Assembly: GCA_900545555.1 (NCBI GenBank)
Contig: UQZI01000069.1
Span: 1 to 10,931, forward strand
Direction: 5' to 3'
Source: an uncultured Collinsella sp.
Lineage (GTDB): Bacteria > Actinomycetota > Coriobacteriia > Coriobacteriales > Coriobacteriaceae
Length of the DNA stretch: 10,931 nt
The notes below the pieces were generated by a model, which was not told the DNA's origin, searched no databases, and was given only the letters and a program-made list of their open reading frames with translations. This document shows positions 1 through 6,437 of this stretch, piece by piece; positions within the stretch are counted from its first letter, which is position 1; each line of letters starts with the position of its first letter. The translations under genes were made by a program, and so were the position numbers.

Positions 1-105
1 TTTTTGCCCACCGGGTATCGTTCGGAGCCAATCAAAGCTCCCCAAGCAGCTGGAAATGCGCCGATCGCCAATAAATATCTTATATGTGGATGGCACATTA
101 AAATG

Positions 106-167
106 TTGCGGCGGAATGGGGATTGATTTGCGGCTGATAAGTCAAAACAGTCCCTATTCCACCGCAA
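106..167. repeat. Imperfect 17-bp inverted repeat at the 3' side of the degV-family gene
   Basis: The left arm (106-122) and the right arm (151-167) are reverse complements with two mismatches and enclose a 28-base loop. The arm core reads TTGCGGTGGAATAG on the minus strand and recurs in the hairpin at 3375-3443, so the two elements are related. It begins 16 bases past the stop of the minus-strand DegV-family gene. In that direction only four T residues follow the hairpin (complement of 100-103), so it would be a weak terminator. A third partial arm, TTGCGGC, lies in the loop at 128-134. Confidence 0.75.
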
Positions 168-182
168 GTGGTAAAGGTGCCC

Positions 183-1043
183 CTAGTGGATGGGCTGGTA
201 GCGGGGGCAGTAGCTGATGGCGATGGCGTCGACGCCTACATGGGTGGCGATGGTGCAGCCGATGGAGCCGGTGCCGGCGTCTACGTAATCCTGGCCCGCG
301 AGTGCCTCGTTGACAAGTTCCTGCTCCTCGGCGGCGCCGGTCGTGAGCACACGCACGCTTGAGCCCGGGTGCTCGTCCAAAAACGCGAGGCAATCTGCCA
401 TGGTGTTGGCGACGATGCGCTTGGCGCCGCGGCCCTTTTTGATGGCCTTGATCTCGCCCGATTTCCACTCCGGCGAAACGGCCAGGCGAATGTTGAGCAT
501 CTGCGTGAGCTGGCCGGCAAGCTTGGGCGCGCGGCCGTTCTTAACGAGGTTCTCGAGCGTGCGGGGAATCAGCAGCAGGTGGGCTTCGGGCAGCGTCGCG
601 CGGATCTGCGCCTCGGTCTCGTCCAAGCTGCGGCCGTCCTCGCGCATGGCAAGCGCGTACTCCACCAGCAGGCCCTCGGCGCCCGAGCCGGTGCGCGAAT
701 CGATGCAGCGCGCGTCGAGCTCGTGGGTCTCGGCGACCAGGCATGCGTTGGAATAGCAGGCGGACCACTCGCTGCACAGCGAGATAAAGATGGCGCTGTC
801 GTGGCCGTCGGCGAGCACGCGGTCAAAGAGTGCCTTGAACTCGCCGGCGCTCGGCTGCGAGGTGTGCGGCAGCTGCTCGGAGCCGGCCATGCGGGCGACG
901 TACTCCTGGGCGGTAATCTGCACCTGGTCGAGCAGGTCCTCGCCTTCGATAATCACATGCAGCGGAATCACGTAAATGCCGAGCTCTTGGGCGCGGGAGG
1001 GGGAGATGTCCGACGTGGAGTCGGTTATGATGGCAAAAGACAT
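183..1043 (-). CDS. DegV family protein (FakB-like fatty-acid-binding protein)
   Basis: A 286-residue protein, normal length for the DegV family. Known members (FakB) bind a fatty acid and present it to the kinase FakA, feeding exogenous fatty acids into phospholipid synthesis. Visible family marks are the N-terminal ITDSTSD (residues 6-12), the TSQPS loop (61-65) that contacts the lipid carboxylate in this family, RTLENLVKNGR (161-171), and the C-terminal THVGVDAIAISY (267-278). I chose the ATG at 1043 because the complement of 1044-1055 carries an AAAGGTG-type ribosome binding site and the family begins right at this point. An in-frame upstream ATG at 1100 would add 19 basic residues unlike the family. 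No fakA is in the window, so the partner and the ligand chain length cannot be told. It is transcribed divergently from the HAD gene. The family call is firm; fatty-acid binding is inferred from family. Confidence 0.93.
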   Translation of the reverse strand: MSFAIITDSTSDISPSRAQELGIYVIPLHVIIEGEDLLDQVQITAQEYVARMAGSEQLPHTSQPSAGEFKALFDRVLADGHDSAIFISLCSEWSACYSNACLVAETHELDARCIDSRTGSGAEGLLVEYALAMREDGRSLDETEAQIRATLPEAHLLLIPRTLENLVKNGRAPKLAGQLTQMLNIRLAVSPEWKSGEIKAIKKGRGAKRIVANTMADCLAFLDEHPGSSVRVLTTGAAEEQELVNEALAGQDYVDAGTGSIGCTIATHVGVDAIAISYCPRYQPIH

Positions 1044-1099
1044 AATTGCACCTTTCGTTGGGGCGCTTGCGCGCCGCCTTCTGAGAGCAAAGTGCGACA

Positions 1100-1105
1100 A
1101 GTATA
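1100..1105 (-). promoter_or_regulatory. Candidate -10 element for the DegV-family gene
   Basis: The minus strand reads TATACT here, five of six matches to TATAAT, about 57 bases before the chosen ATG. No good -35 box lies 16-18 bases upstream. The nearest TTGAAC (complement of 1129-1134) is 23 bases away, too far for a standard promoter. Confidence 0.35.
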
Positions 1106-1106
1106 G

Positions 1107-1135
1107 TTGAGTCGTTCCACATTACTAGGTTCAAT
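1107..1135 (+). promoter_or_regulatory. Candidate promoter for the HAD-pepV pair
   Basis: TTGAGT (1107-1112) is followed after 17 bases by TTCAAT (1130-1135). These match the -35 and -10 consensus at four of six positions each. Position and spacing suit transcription of the gene starting at 1200, but the boxes are weak and may be chance. Confidence 0.25.
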
Positions 1136-1151
1136 TGTTGAATAGTCAACA
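1136..1151. repeat. 6-bp palindrome between divergent genes (possible operator)
   Basis: TGTTGA-ATAG-TCAACA is a perfect 6-bp inverted repeat with a 4-base centre, in the divergent promoter region between the DegV-family and HAD genes. It directly follows the candidate plus-strand -10. It could bind a dimeric regulator, but short dyads also arise by chance and no regulator gene is adjacent. Confidence 0.3.
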
Positions 1152-1199
1152 GTTTGAAGTGTCGGTGTGGAAATCGTCAACTGGGGAAGAGGAATGCCG

Positions 1200-1862
1200 A
1201 TGGAGGCGTTGGAGATAGGCAAACGGCCGGTCGTGCTGTTCGATTTCGATGGCACGGTGGCCGATACGGGTCGGGCGGTGATGACCTCGACGCGCAAGAC
1301 GCTGGCTGCGCGCGGGTTTTCGGAGGCGCAGATGGGTGATCTGCGCCGCATGATCGGGCCGCCCCTGTGGAAGAGCTTTCACGACTTTTACGGCTTTTCC
1401 CGCGAGGAGTCGCTTGTGGTGGCCGACGAGTACCGCGCCTTTTTTGATGAGCTGGGACCGGAAGAGTACCCCGTGTTCGATGGGATCCCCGAGCTGCTGG
1501 ATGGGTTGGTCGCCCAGGGCAAGCGTATGGCCGTGGCGACGTCGCGCATGGAGGCAAAGTGCATCGACATGGTACGTGAGCTCGGGCTTTCTCAGTTTGA
1601 GGCGGTGGTCGGCATGAATCCGCCGCAGGGACGCGAGATCAAGGCGGATTCGGTCCGCGATGCGCTGGCGGCTCTGGGCGCGACGGCCGACGACGCCGTG
1701 ATGATCGGCGATCGCTTTAACGATGTGGAGGGCGCGCACGCGATGGGCGTGCCGTGCATCGGCATCTATTCGGGCGCGGCGGCGCCGGGCGAGCACGAGG
1801 CGGCGGGTGCCGATGCGGTGGTGCACTCGGTGGCCGAGCTTGCTAAACTTTTCGCTATCTAA
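1200..1862 (+). CDS. HAD-superfamily hydrolase, phosphoglycolate phosphatase / 5'-nucleotidase-like
   Basis: A 220-residue HAD phosphatase of subfamily IA (HAD_2 type). Motif I is FDFDGTVADT (residues 14-23) with nucleophile Asp15 and acid/base Asp17. Motif II is the Thr/Ser of ATSR (113-116). The motif III lysine is probably Lys149 in EIKAD. Motif IV is GDRFNDVEGA (170-179) with Mg-binding Asp171 and Asp175. A helical C1-type cap fills about residues 28-95; IGPPLWKSF (52-60) is typical of the phosphoglycolate-phosphatase-like and 5'-nucleotidase-like branch. The substrate cannot be named from sequence. The start is uncertain: the ATG at 1200 has AGAGG seven bases upstream, the ATG at 1194 has GGGGA six bases upstream, and an in-frame GTG at 1167 has no clear site. 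The dipeptidase gene follows after 54 bases on the same strand, so the two are probably co-transcribed. Confidence 0.88.
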   Translation: MEALEIGKRPVVLFDFDGTVADTGRAVMTSTRKTLAARGFSEAQMGDLRRMIGPPLWKSFHDFYGFSREESLVVADEYRAFFDELGPEEYPVFDGIPELLDGLVAQGKRMAVATSRMEAKCIDMVRELGLSQFEAVVGMNPPQGREIKADSVRDALAALGATADDAVMIGDRFNDVEGAHAMGVPCIGIYSGAAAPGEHEAAGADAVVHSVAELAKLFAI

Positions 1863-1873
1863 TGACGTGATGT

Positions 1874-1897
1874 GAGGGGCGGGCACGCTCGCCGCTC
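1874..1897 (+). other. GC-rich hairpin just ahead of the pepV ribosome binding site
   Basis: The 24 bases fold back on themselves. GAG pairs with CTC at the ends, and GGCGGGC pairs with GCTCGCC inside, with one G-G mismatch, one G-U pair and a tight loop. There is no T-run after it, so it does not look like a classical terminator. It ends seven bases before the AGGAGG at 1905-1910, where it could limit read-through from the HAD gene, protect the downstream mRNA end or affect translation start. Confidence 0.5.
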
Positions 1898-1916
1898 ATT
1901 GCTAAGGAGGTCGTCC

Positions 1917-3353
1917 ATGAATCAGGTGGAGCAGAGCGTCGCCGAGTATGTCAACGAGGTCTGGGATGATGTCGTCGCCGATATCGAGCAGCTGGTGAGT
2001 TATCCGTCCGTGGCAGTTTCTGCTGATGCGGAGCCCGGCGCGCCGTTTGGCCGCCCGGTCCGTGACGCACTCGATTGCGCGCTCGGCATCGCGCAAAAGC
2101 TCGGCTACCTGACGAGCGACGACGAGGGCTTTGTGGGAATCGCCGATATTCCGGGCCGCGGCGATAAGCAGCTCGCGACCATCTGCCATGTGGACGTGGT
2201 ACCCGCTGGCCCCGGTTGGAACACCGACCCGTTTGCGATGGAGCGCCGCGAGGGCTGGCTGCTCGGCCGTGGCGTGATCGATGACAAGGGTCCGGCGGTG
2301 TTGTCGCTCTATGCCGGCGCCTACCTGCTCAAGCACGGCATTGTGCCGCGCTATACCTTCCGTGCGCTGCTGGGCTGCGATGAGGAAGTGGGCATGTCCG
2401 ACGTTCACCATTATCTGGAGAACCACGCAGACCCCGACTTTCTATTTACGCCCGATGCCGAGTTCCCGGTCTGTAATGCCGAGAAGGGCCAGTTTGGGGC
2501 GACGTTTGTGAGCCCCAAGATCGACGGCGGGCGCATTGTGTCCTGGAGCGGTGCCGAGGCGAGCAACGCCATTCCGTCGCAGTCTATCTGCGAGCTTGCG
2601 ATTGCCGCCGATGAGCTGCCGGCACCCGCTGAGAATGCCGACCGCCTGGAGATCACCGCACTCGATAACGGGCATGCGCAGATTTTCGCCCACGGCATTG
2701 GCGGTCATGCCTCGATGCCCGAGGGAACGATCAATGCCGTCGGCCTCATCGTGGCGTATCTGCGTGAGGCCGAGGACGCGTTTGGTGCGCGCGACGAGCG
2801 CCTGCTGACGCCTGCCGAGCATGAGTTTGTCAAGTTTCTGGCCTTTGTGCATGCGGACGCCTATGGTCGCGGCCTGGGTATCGATGCGACGAGCGCGGCG
2901 TTTGGCCCGCTCACGTGCAACCCCGGCGTCATCCGTGTGGCGGATGGCCATATCGAGCAGGTCATCGACGTGCGCTTCCCCGATAGCACCAGCGCCGATA
3001 CCATCTGCGAGCAGCTTGAGCCGCTCGTGGGCCGCTTTGGTGTGACGTATCGCGTGGGTCGTGCCAAGGTGCCGTTCTCGGTCTCTGCCGACGATCCGGC
3101 CGTGAAGGCGCTTATCGATACCTATAACGAGTTTACGGGCAAGCATGCCGAGCCCTTTGCCATGGGCGGCGGCACGTACGCGCGCAACTTTGCCCGCGCC
3201 GTATCGTTTGGCCCCGAGGAGACCGGCCTGGAGCTGCCCGCATGGGGCGGCCAGATGCACGGCCCCAACGAGTGCGCCAACGAGGAGCAGCTCAAGCAGG
3301 CGCTCAAGATCTATATCGTTGCGATCTTGCGTTTGAATGAATTAGAGCTTTAA
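1917..3353 (+). CDS. pepV: M20 family dipeptidase, PepV-like (zinc-dependent)
   Basis: A 478-residue cytosolic metallopeptidase of the M20 family, close in length to Lactobacillus PepV (about 470). PepV removes N-terminal residues from dipeptides and some longer peptides using two zinc ions. Putative metal ligands and catalytic residues are in order: His91 and Asp93 in CHVDVVP, Asp122 in VIDDKG, Glu156 (general base) and Glu157 in GCDEEVG, Asp180 in TPDAEFP, and His448 in MHGPNE. The lid or dimer region includes HGIGGHASMPEG, with the conserved His of this subfamily. The ATG at 1917 is chosen because AGGAGG (1905-1910) sits six bases before it; an in-frame start at 1872 would add 15 residues with no ribosome binding site. 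No signal peptide is seen. It probably shares a transcript with the upstream HAD gene and ends at the strong terminator at 3375-3450. Substrate range is inferred from family. Confidence 0.93.
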   Translation: MNQVEQSVAEYVNEVWDDVVADIEQLVSYPSVAVSADAEPGAPFGRPVRDALDCALGIAQKLGYLTSDDEGFVGIADIPGRGDKQLATICHVDVVPAGPGWNTDPFAMERREGWLLGRGVIDDKGPAVLSLYAGAYLLKHGIVPRYTFRALLGCDEEVGMSDVHHYLENHADPDFLFTPDAEFPVCNAEKGQFGATFVSPKIDGGRIVSWSGAEASNAIPSQSICELAIAADELPAPAENADRLEITALDNGHAQIFAHGIGGHASMPEGTINAVGLIVAYLREAEDAFGARDERLLTPAEHEFVKFLAFVHADAYGRGLGIDATSAAFGPLTCNPGVIRVADGHIEQVIDVRFPDSTSADTICEQLEPLVGRFGVTYRVGRAKVPFSVSADDPAVKALIDTYNEFTGKHAEPFAMGGGTYARNFARAVSFGPEETGLELPAWGGQMHGPNECANEEQLKQALKIYIVAILRLNELEL

Positions 3354-3374
3354 GGTTTCGCGGTTTCCCAATCT

Positions 3375-3450
3375 AAGTTGCGGTGGAATAGTTCCTAAAA
3401 TGGGCCATTTGATGGCCAAGCAGGAACTATTTCACCGCAACTTTGTTTTT
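3375..3450 (+). terminator. Long rho-independent terminator after pepV, 22-bp inverted repeat
   Basis: Arms 3375-3396 and 3422-3443 are reverse complements over 22 bases with one mismatch. The 25-base loop holds a nested hairpin, GGCCAT-TTG-ATGGCC. The stem runs into TTTGTTTTT, giving a textbook terminator for pepV at 21 bases past its stop. The arm core TTGCGGTGGAATAG is shared with the inverted repeat at 106-167. The stem is much longer than a terminator needs, so it may also be a dispersed repeat element. Confidence 0.85.
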
Positions 3451-3486
3451 ATTGGTGTAAAAGGCGGGTCATGCTTGGTGGTGAAT

Positions 3487-3528
3487 TTGTTATTCGTTTG
3501 TAAAGCCGAGCCGCGCTTGCGGTAAGGG
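3487..3528 (+). promoter_or_regulatory. Candidate PHO box and promoter of the pst operon
   Basis: On the plus strand TGTTAT (3488-3493) and TGTAAA (3499-3504) form a direct repeat with an 11-base period. On the minus strand they read TTTACA and ATAACA with a 5-base spacer. This is the layout of PhoB/PhoP boxes, and resembles the E. coli type (CTGTCAT repeats) and the Bacillus type (TTAACA repeats). A possible -10, GGTAAGGG (3521-3528), follows. The pst genes downstream make this biologically apt. The -10 is poor and the transcript start is unknown, leaving a leader of over 100 bases before pstS. Confidence 0.4.
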
Positions 3529-3646
3529 TCTATCAGATGCCCGTAAGAAACCGCAGTTGGCGCGAGCGCTGCCCGGTCGGGGCCGTATCTTTCCAAACAG
3601 CAAAGCGGGCAGGGTGCCCGCGATTCGCATGTATGAAAGGAAGATC

Positions 3647-4585
3647 ATGCTCGATCAGGCTTATTCTCGTCGTCAGTTCCTCGGCCTCGCTGGTGGTCTT
3701 GCCAGCATCGTCGGCCTCGGCCTCGTTGGCTGCGGTGGCGCAGGCGCTTCCAACGCTGCCGACAAGGGTAGCGCCGCCGCTGCCGAGTCCGTCTCCGGCG
3801 AGGTGACCTACGACGGCGCCTCTTCGTTCCAGGCTCTCGTCGAGGCCGCTGCCGAGAAGTTCATGGATGCCAACCCGGACGTCTCCGTCTCCGGCTCGGG
3901 CAACGGTTCGGGCAAGGGCCTGACCGCTGTCGCCGCCGGTACCGTTACCATCGGTAACTCCGACGTCTTCGCCGAGACCAAGCTCGAGGCCGACCAGGTC
4001 AAGAACCTCGTCGACCACGAGGTCGCCGTTGTGGGCATGGGTCCCGTCGTCTCCAAGAACGTGACGGTCGACGACCTGTCCCTTGAGCAGCTCAAGGGCA
4101 TCTTCTCCGGCCAGATCACCAACTGGAAGGAGGTCGGCGGCGACGACGCCACCATCGTCGTGCTCAACCGCAAGGCCGGCTCCGGTACCCGAGCCACCTT
4201 CGAGGCAGCCGTCTTTGGCGACGAGGCCGTCGACTTTAAGGGCGACGCCGAGCTCGACAAGTCCGGCGATGTCCAGACTCAGATGGGCAGCACCGACAAC
4301 GCCATCTCCTACCTGGACTTCTCGCACTTCGATGACTCCAAGTTCAACGCCATCAAGGTCGAGGGCGTGGAGCCCAAGAGCGCAAACGTCACCGACGACT
4401 CCTTTAAGATCTGGGCTACCGAGCACATGTACTGCGCTAAGGACGCCGACGAGGCCACCAAGGCCTTCCTGGAGTTCATGCTTTCCGACGACATCCAGGG
4501 CAAGCTCGTCGAGGAGCAGGGCTTCATCCCCGTCTCTGCCATGAAGGTCGTTAAGGATGCCAGCGGCAAGGTCTCCGCTAAATAA
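3647..4585 (+). CDS. pstS: Phosphate ABC transporter substrate-binding lipoprotein PstS
   Basis: A 312-residue extracytoplasmic phosphate-binding protein that delivers Pi to the PstCA channel. The N-terminus carries a twin-arginine motif SRRQFLG (residues 7-13), a hydrophobic stretch (14-27) and a lipobox LVGC with Cys29, so it looks like a Tat-exported lipoprotein anchored in the outer face of the membrane. A Gly/Ala/Ser linker follows to about residue 50. The periplasmic-binding fold starts at VTYDGASSF (53-61); GSGNGSGKGL (83-92) and RKAGSGTRATFE (175-186) are phosphate-pocket loops typical of PstS. IFSGQITNWKEVGG (152-165) is also family-typical. The ATG at 3647 is preceded by AAAGGA (3635-3640); an in-frame start further upstream (3557) has no such site and would bury the signal. 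Codons are unusually uniform (GAC, GTC, AAG, TCC, CTC), suggesting high expression. pstC follows after 24 bases. Confidence 0.95.
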   Translation: MLDQAYSRRQFLGLAGGLASIVGLGLVGCGGAGASNAADKGSAAAAESVSGEVTYDGASSFQALVEAAAEKFMDANPDVSVSGSGNGSGKGLTAVAAGTVTIGNSDVFAETKLEADQVKNLVDHEVAVVGMGPVVSKNVTVDDLSLEQLKGIFSGQITNWKEVGGDDATIVVLNRKAGSGTRATFEAAVFGDEAVDFKGDAELDKSGDVQTQMGSTDNAISYLDFSHFDDSKFNAIKVEGVEPKSANVTDDSFKIWATEHMYCAKDADEATKAFLEFMLSDDIQGKLVEEQGFIPVSAMKVVKDASGKVSAK

Positions 4586-4609
4586 GTAATCGCCCCGGAA
4601 AGGTTTGCA

Positions 4610-5518
4610 ATGGCAAAACAGCTGCCAAAGCGCGACCTTGAGAACGTGGGCCTGGGCGTCACGGGCGCGTGCGTAGCGCTCGTGACGCTTGTCGTTGCCG
4701 CGCTCATCTTTATGGTCGCCCAAAAGGGCCTCTCGGCTTTTCTCAAGGACGGCGTCTCGGTCGTAGAGTTCTTCGCCGGCACCAAGTGGGATCTGGCCAA
4801 CACAGCCGAAAACGGCCTGCCCTACACCGGCGCCCTGCCCCTGATCGTCACCTCGTTTGCGGTCATGGTGCTCTCCACGCTCATCGCGCTGCCCATCGCC
4901 ATCGGCTCTGCCATCTTTGCGGTCGAGATCCAGCCTAAGTTTGGCTCCAAGGTCTTTCAGCCGCTTATTGAGCTTTTGACCGGCATTCCCTCGGTCGTCT
5001 TTGGCCTGATCGGTTTTCACGTGGTCGTCGGCCTTATGAAGAGCGTTCTCCACGTGAGCACAGGCCTGGGCATCTTGCCCGGCGCCATCGTGCTGGCCGT
5101 CATGATCCTGCCGACCATGACCACGCTTTCGGTCGATGGCCTGCGTGCCGTGCCCGACAGCTACCGTCAGGGTTCGCTCGCGCTGGGCTACACCCGCTGG
5201 CAGACCATCTGGCACGTGGTGCTCAAGAGCGCCATGTCCTCGCTCATGACCGCGGTCATCCTTGGCATGACCCGCGCCTTTGGCGAGACGCTCGCCGTGC
5301 GCATGGTTATCGGCGGTATCGAGGCCATGCCGACGTCGCTGCTGTCGCCGGCCTCCACCATCACCACCACGCTCACCACGTCCATGGCGGTCTATGCCGA
5401 GGGCTCGGCCCAGGACGACGTCCTGTGGGCGCTCGGTCTTCTGCTGATGGGCATGAGCCTCATCTTTATCCTGATCATCCATCTCATTGGCCGCAAGGGG
5501 GCGAAGGCTCGTGGCTAG
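4610..5518 (+). CDS. pstC: Phosphate ABC transporter permease PstC
   Basis: A 302-residue integral membrane permease; with PstA it forms the phosphate channel. Six hydrophobic segments are visible at about residues 16-36, 76-106, 118-142, 155-172, 207-230 and 271-293. This matches the six-helix PstC plan, with a large outside loop (37-75) after the first helix. The cytoplasmic EAA-type coupling loop that contacts PstB lies at about 177-205 (GLRAVPDSYRQGSLALGYTR). It is followed by TRAFGE (221-226), a conserved Arg/Glu motif of Pst permeases. The start ATG is preceded by GGAAAGG and lies 24 bases after the pstS stop, with no hairpin between. The gene ends inside the start of pstA, giving an 8-base overlap and suggesting translational coupling. 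Confidence 0.95.
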   Translation: MAKQLPKRDLENVGLGVTGACVALVTLVVAALIFMVAQKGLSAFLKDGVSVVEFFAGTKWDLANTAENGLPYTGALPLIVTSFAVMVLSTLIALPIAIGSAIFAVEIQPKFGSKVFQPLIELLTGIPSVVFGLIGFHVVVGLMKSVLHVSTGLGILPGAIVLAVMILPTMTTLSVDGLRAVPDSYRQGSLALGYTRWQTIWHVVLKSAMSSLMTAVILGMTRAFGETLAVRMVIGGIEAMPTSLLSPASTITTTLTTSMAVYAEGSAQDDVLWALGLLLMGMSLIFILIIHLIGRKGAKARG

Positions 5519-6437
5519 CACGCGCATCCATATCGACGAGGCGAGACTCGGGCGTGTCCAAAGGCAGGACCGCATCGCCACGGGCGTGCTGACGGCGATC
5601 GTCGCCATCGTCATGCTCATCGTCGTCTCCATGGTGGCCTACATCCTGTTCGAGGGCATCTCGACGCTGTTCCAGCCGGGCTTCCTCACGCAGCCTGCGC
5701 GCGCCAACGGAACCCAGGGCGGCGTGCTCTACCAGCTGTTCGACTCGTTCTACCTGCTGCTGATCACTCTAGTCATCTCGGTGCCCATCAGCCTGGGCGG
5801 AGCGGTCTTCCTGGTTGAGTACGCGCCGAACGGCCCTATCCGCGACATCGCCTCCACCGCTATCGAGACCTTGTCCTCGTTGCCTTCCATCGTCGTCGGC
5901 ATGTTCGGCTTTCTGGTGTTCTCGGTGCAGCTGGGCTGGAAGTACTCCATCATCTCCGGCGCCGTCGCGCTCACCATGTTCAACATCCCCATCCTGGTGC
6001 GCGTGATTCAGCAGGCGCTCGAGGACGTGCCGCAGGCCCAGCGCGATGCATGCCTGGCCATGGGTCTCACTCGCTGGGAGGCCACACTGCACATCCTGAT
6101 TCCCGAGGCCATGCCCGCCATCGTGACCGGCATCGTGCTTTCGGCCGGCCGCGTGTTTGGCGAGGCCGCGGCGCTGCTCTTTACCTCGGGCATGAGCTCG
6201 CCGGTTCGCCTGAACTTCTTGAGCTTTAACCTGTCGAGCCCCACCTGCGCCTGGAACGTGTTCCGTCCCGGCGAGTCGCTGGCCGTGCACATCTACAAGA
6301 TCTATGGCGAGGGCAGCCCCGAGGCCCAGCAGATCGTCTGGGGCACTGCGGCACTGCTGATGATTTGCGTGCTGCTGTTTAACGTAGTCGCCCGTATCGT
6401 GGGCAAGCAACTGGCAAGGAGGATGACGGCCGAATGA
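5511..6437 (+). CDS. pstA: Phosphate ABC transporter permease PstA
   Basis: A 308-residue permease, partner of PstC. Hydrophobic segments are seen at about 26-48, 78-103, 118-140, 146-168, 200-225 and 275-297. The EAA-type loop is at about 169-196 (ALEDVPQAQRDACLAMGLTR), and GRVFGEAAA (213-221) is the Arg/Glu motif shared with PstC. I chose the GTG at 5511, which overlaps the pstC stop by 8 bases and has GAAGG a few bases upstream. A TTG at 5487 in the same frame would add eight residues (a basic run) with a poorer context, so the exact start is moderately sure. The stop codon overlaps the pstB start in an ATGA, the usual coupling arrangement. The first 25 residues are charged and cytoplasmic. 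Confidence 0.94.
   Translation: MASTRIHIDEARLGRVQRQDRIATGVLTAIVAIVMLIVVSMVAYILFEGISTLFQPGFLTQPARANGTQGGVLYQLFDSFYLLLITLVISVPISLGGAVFLVEYAPNGPIRDIASTAIETLSSLPSIVVGMFGFLVFSVQLGWKYSIISGAVALTMFNIPILVRVIQQALEDVPQAQRDACLAMGLTRWEATLHILIPEAMPAIVTGIVLSAGRVFGEAAALLFTSGMSSPVRLNFLSFNLSSPTCAWNVFRPGESLAVHIYKIYGEGSPEAQQIVWGTAALLMICVLLFNVVARIVGKQLARRMTAE

Noticed and set aside
1..129. Possible end of a neighbouring plus-strand gene at the window edge (two frames stay open)
   Set aside because: The translated strings show no family features, no start is visible, and the region is AT-rich like an intergenic segment; cannot be supported.
369..1106. 245-codon plus-strand frame opposite the DegV-family gene
   Set aside because: The minus-strand protein matches DegV from end to end; the plus frame has no motif and its start has no clear ribosome binding site.
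3533..5632. 699-codon open frame on the minus strand, antisense to pstS and pstC
   Set aside because: Product is a low-complexity His/Asp/Arg/Gly-rich string with no family motif. It mirrors the strong third-position C/G bias of pstS and pstC, whose own motifs are complete.
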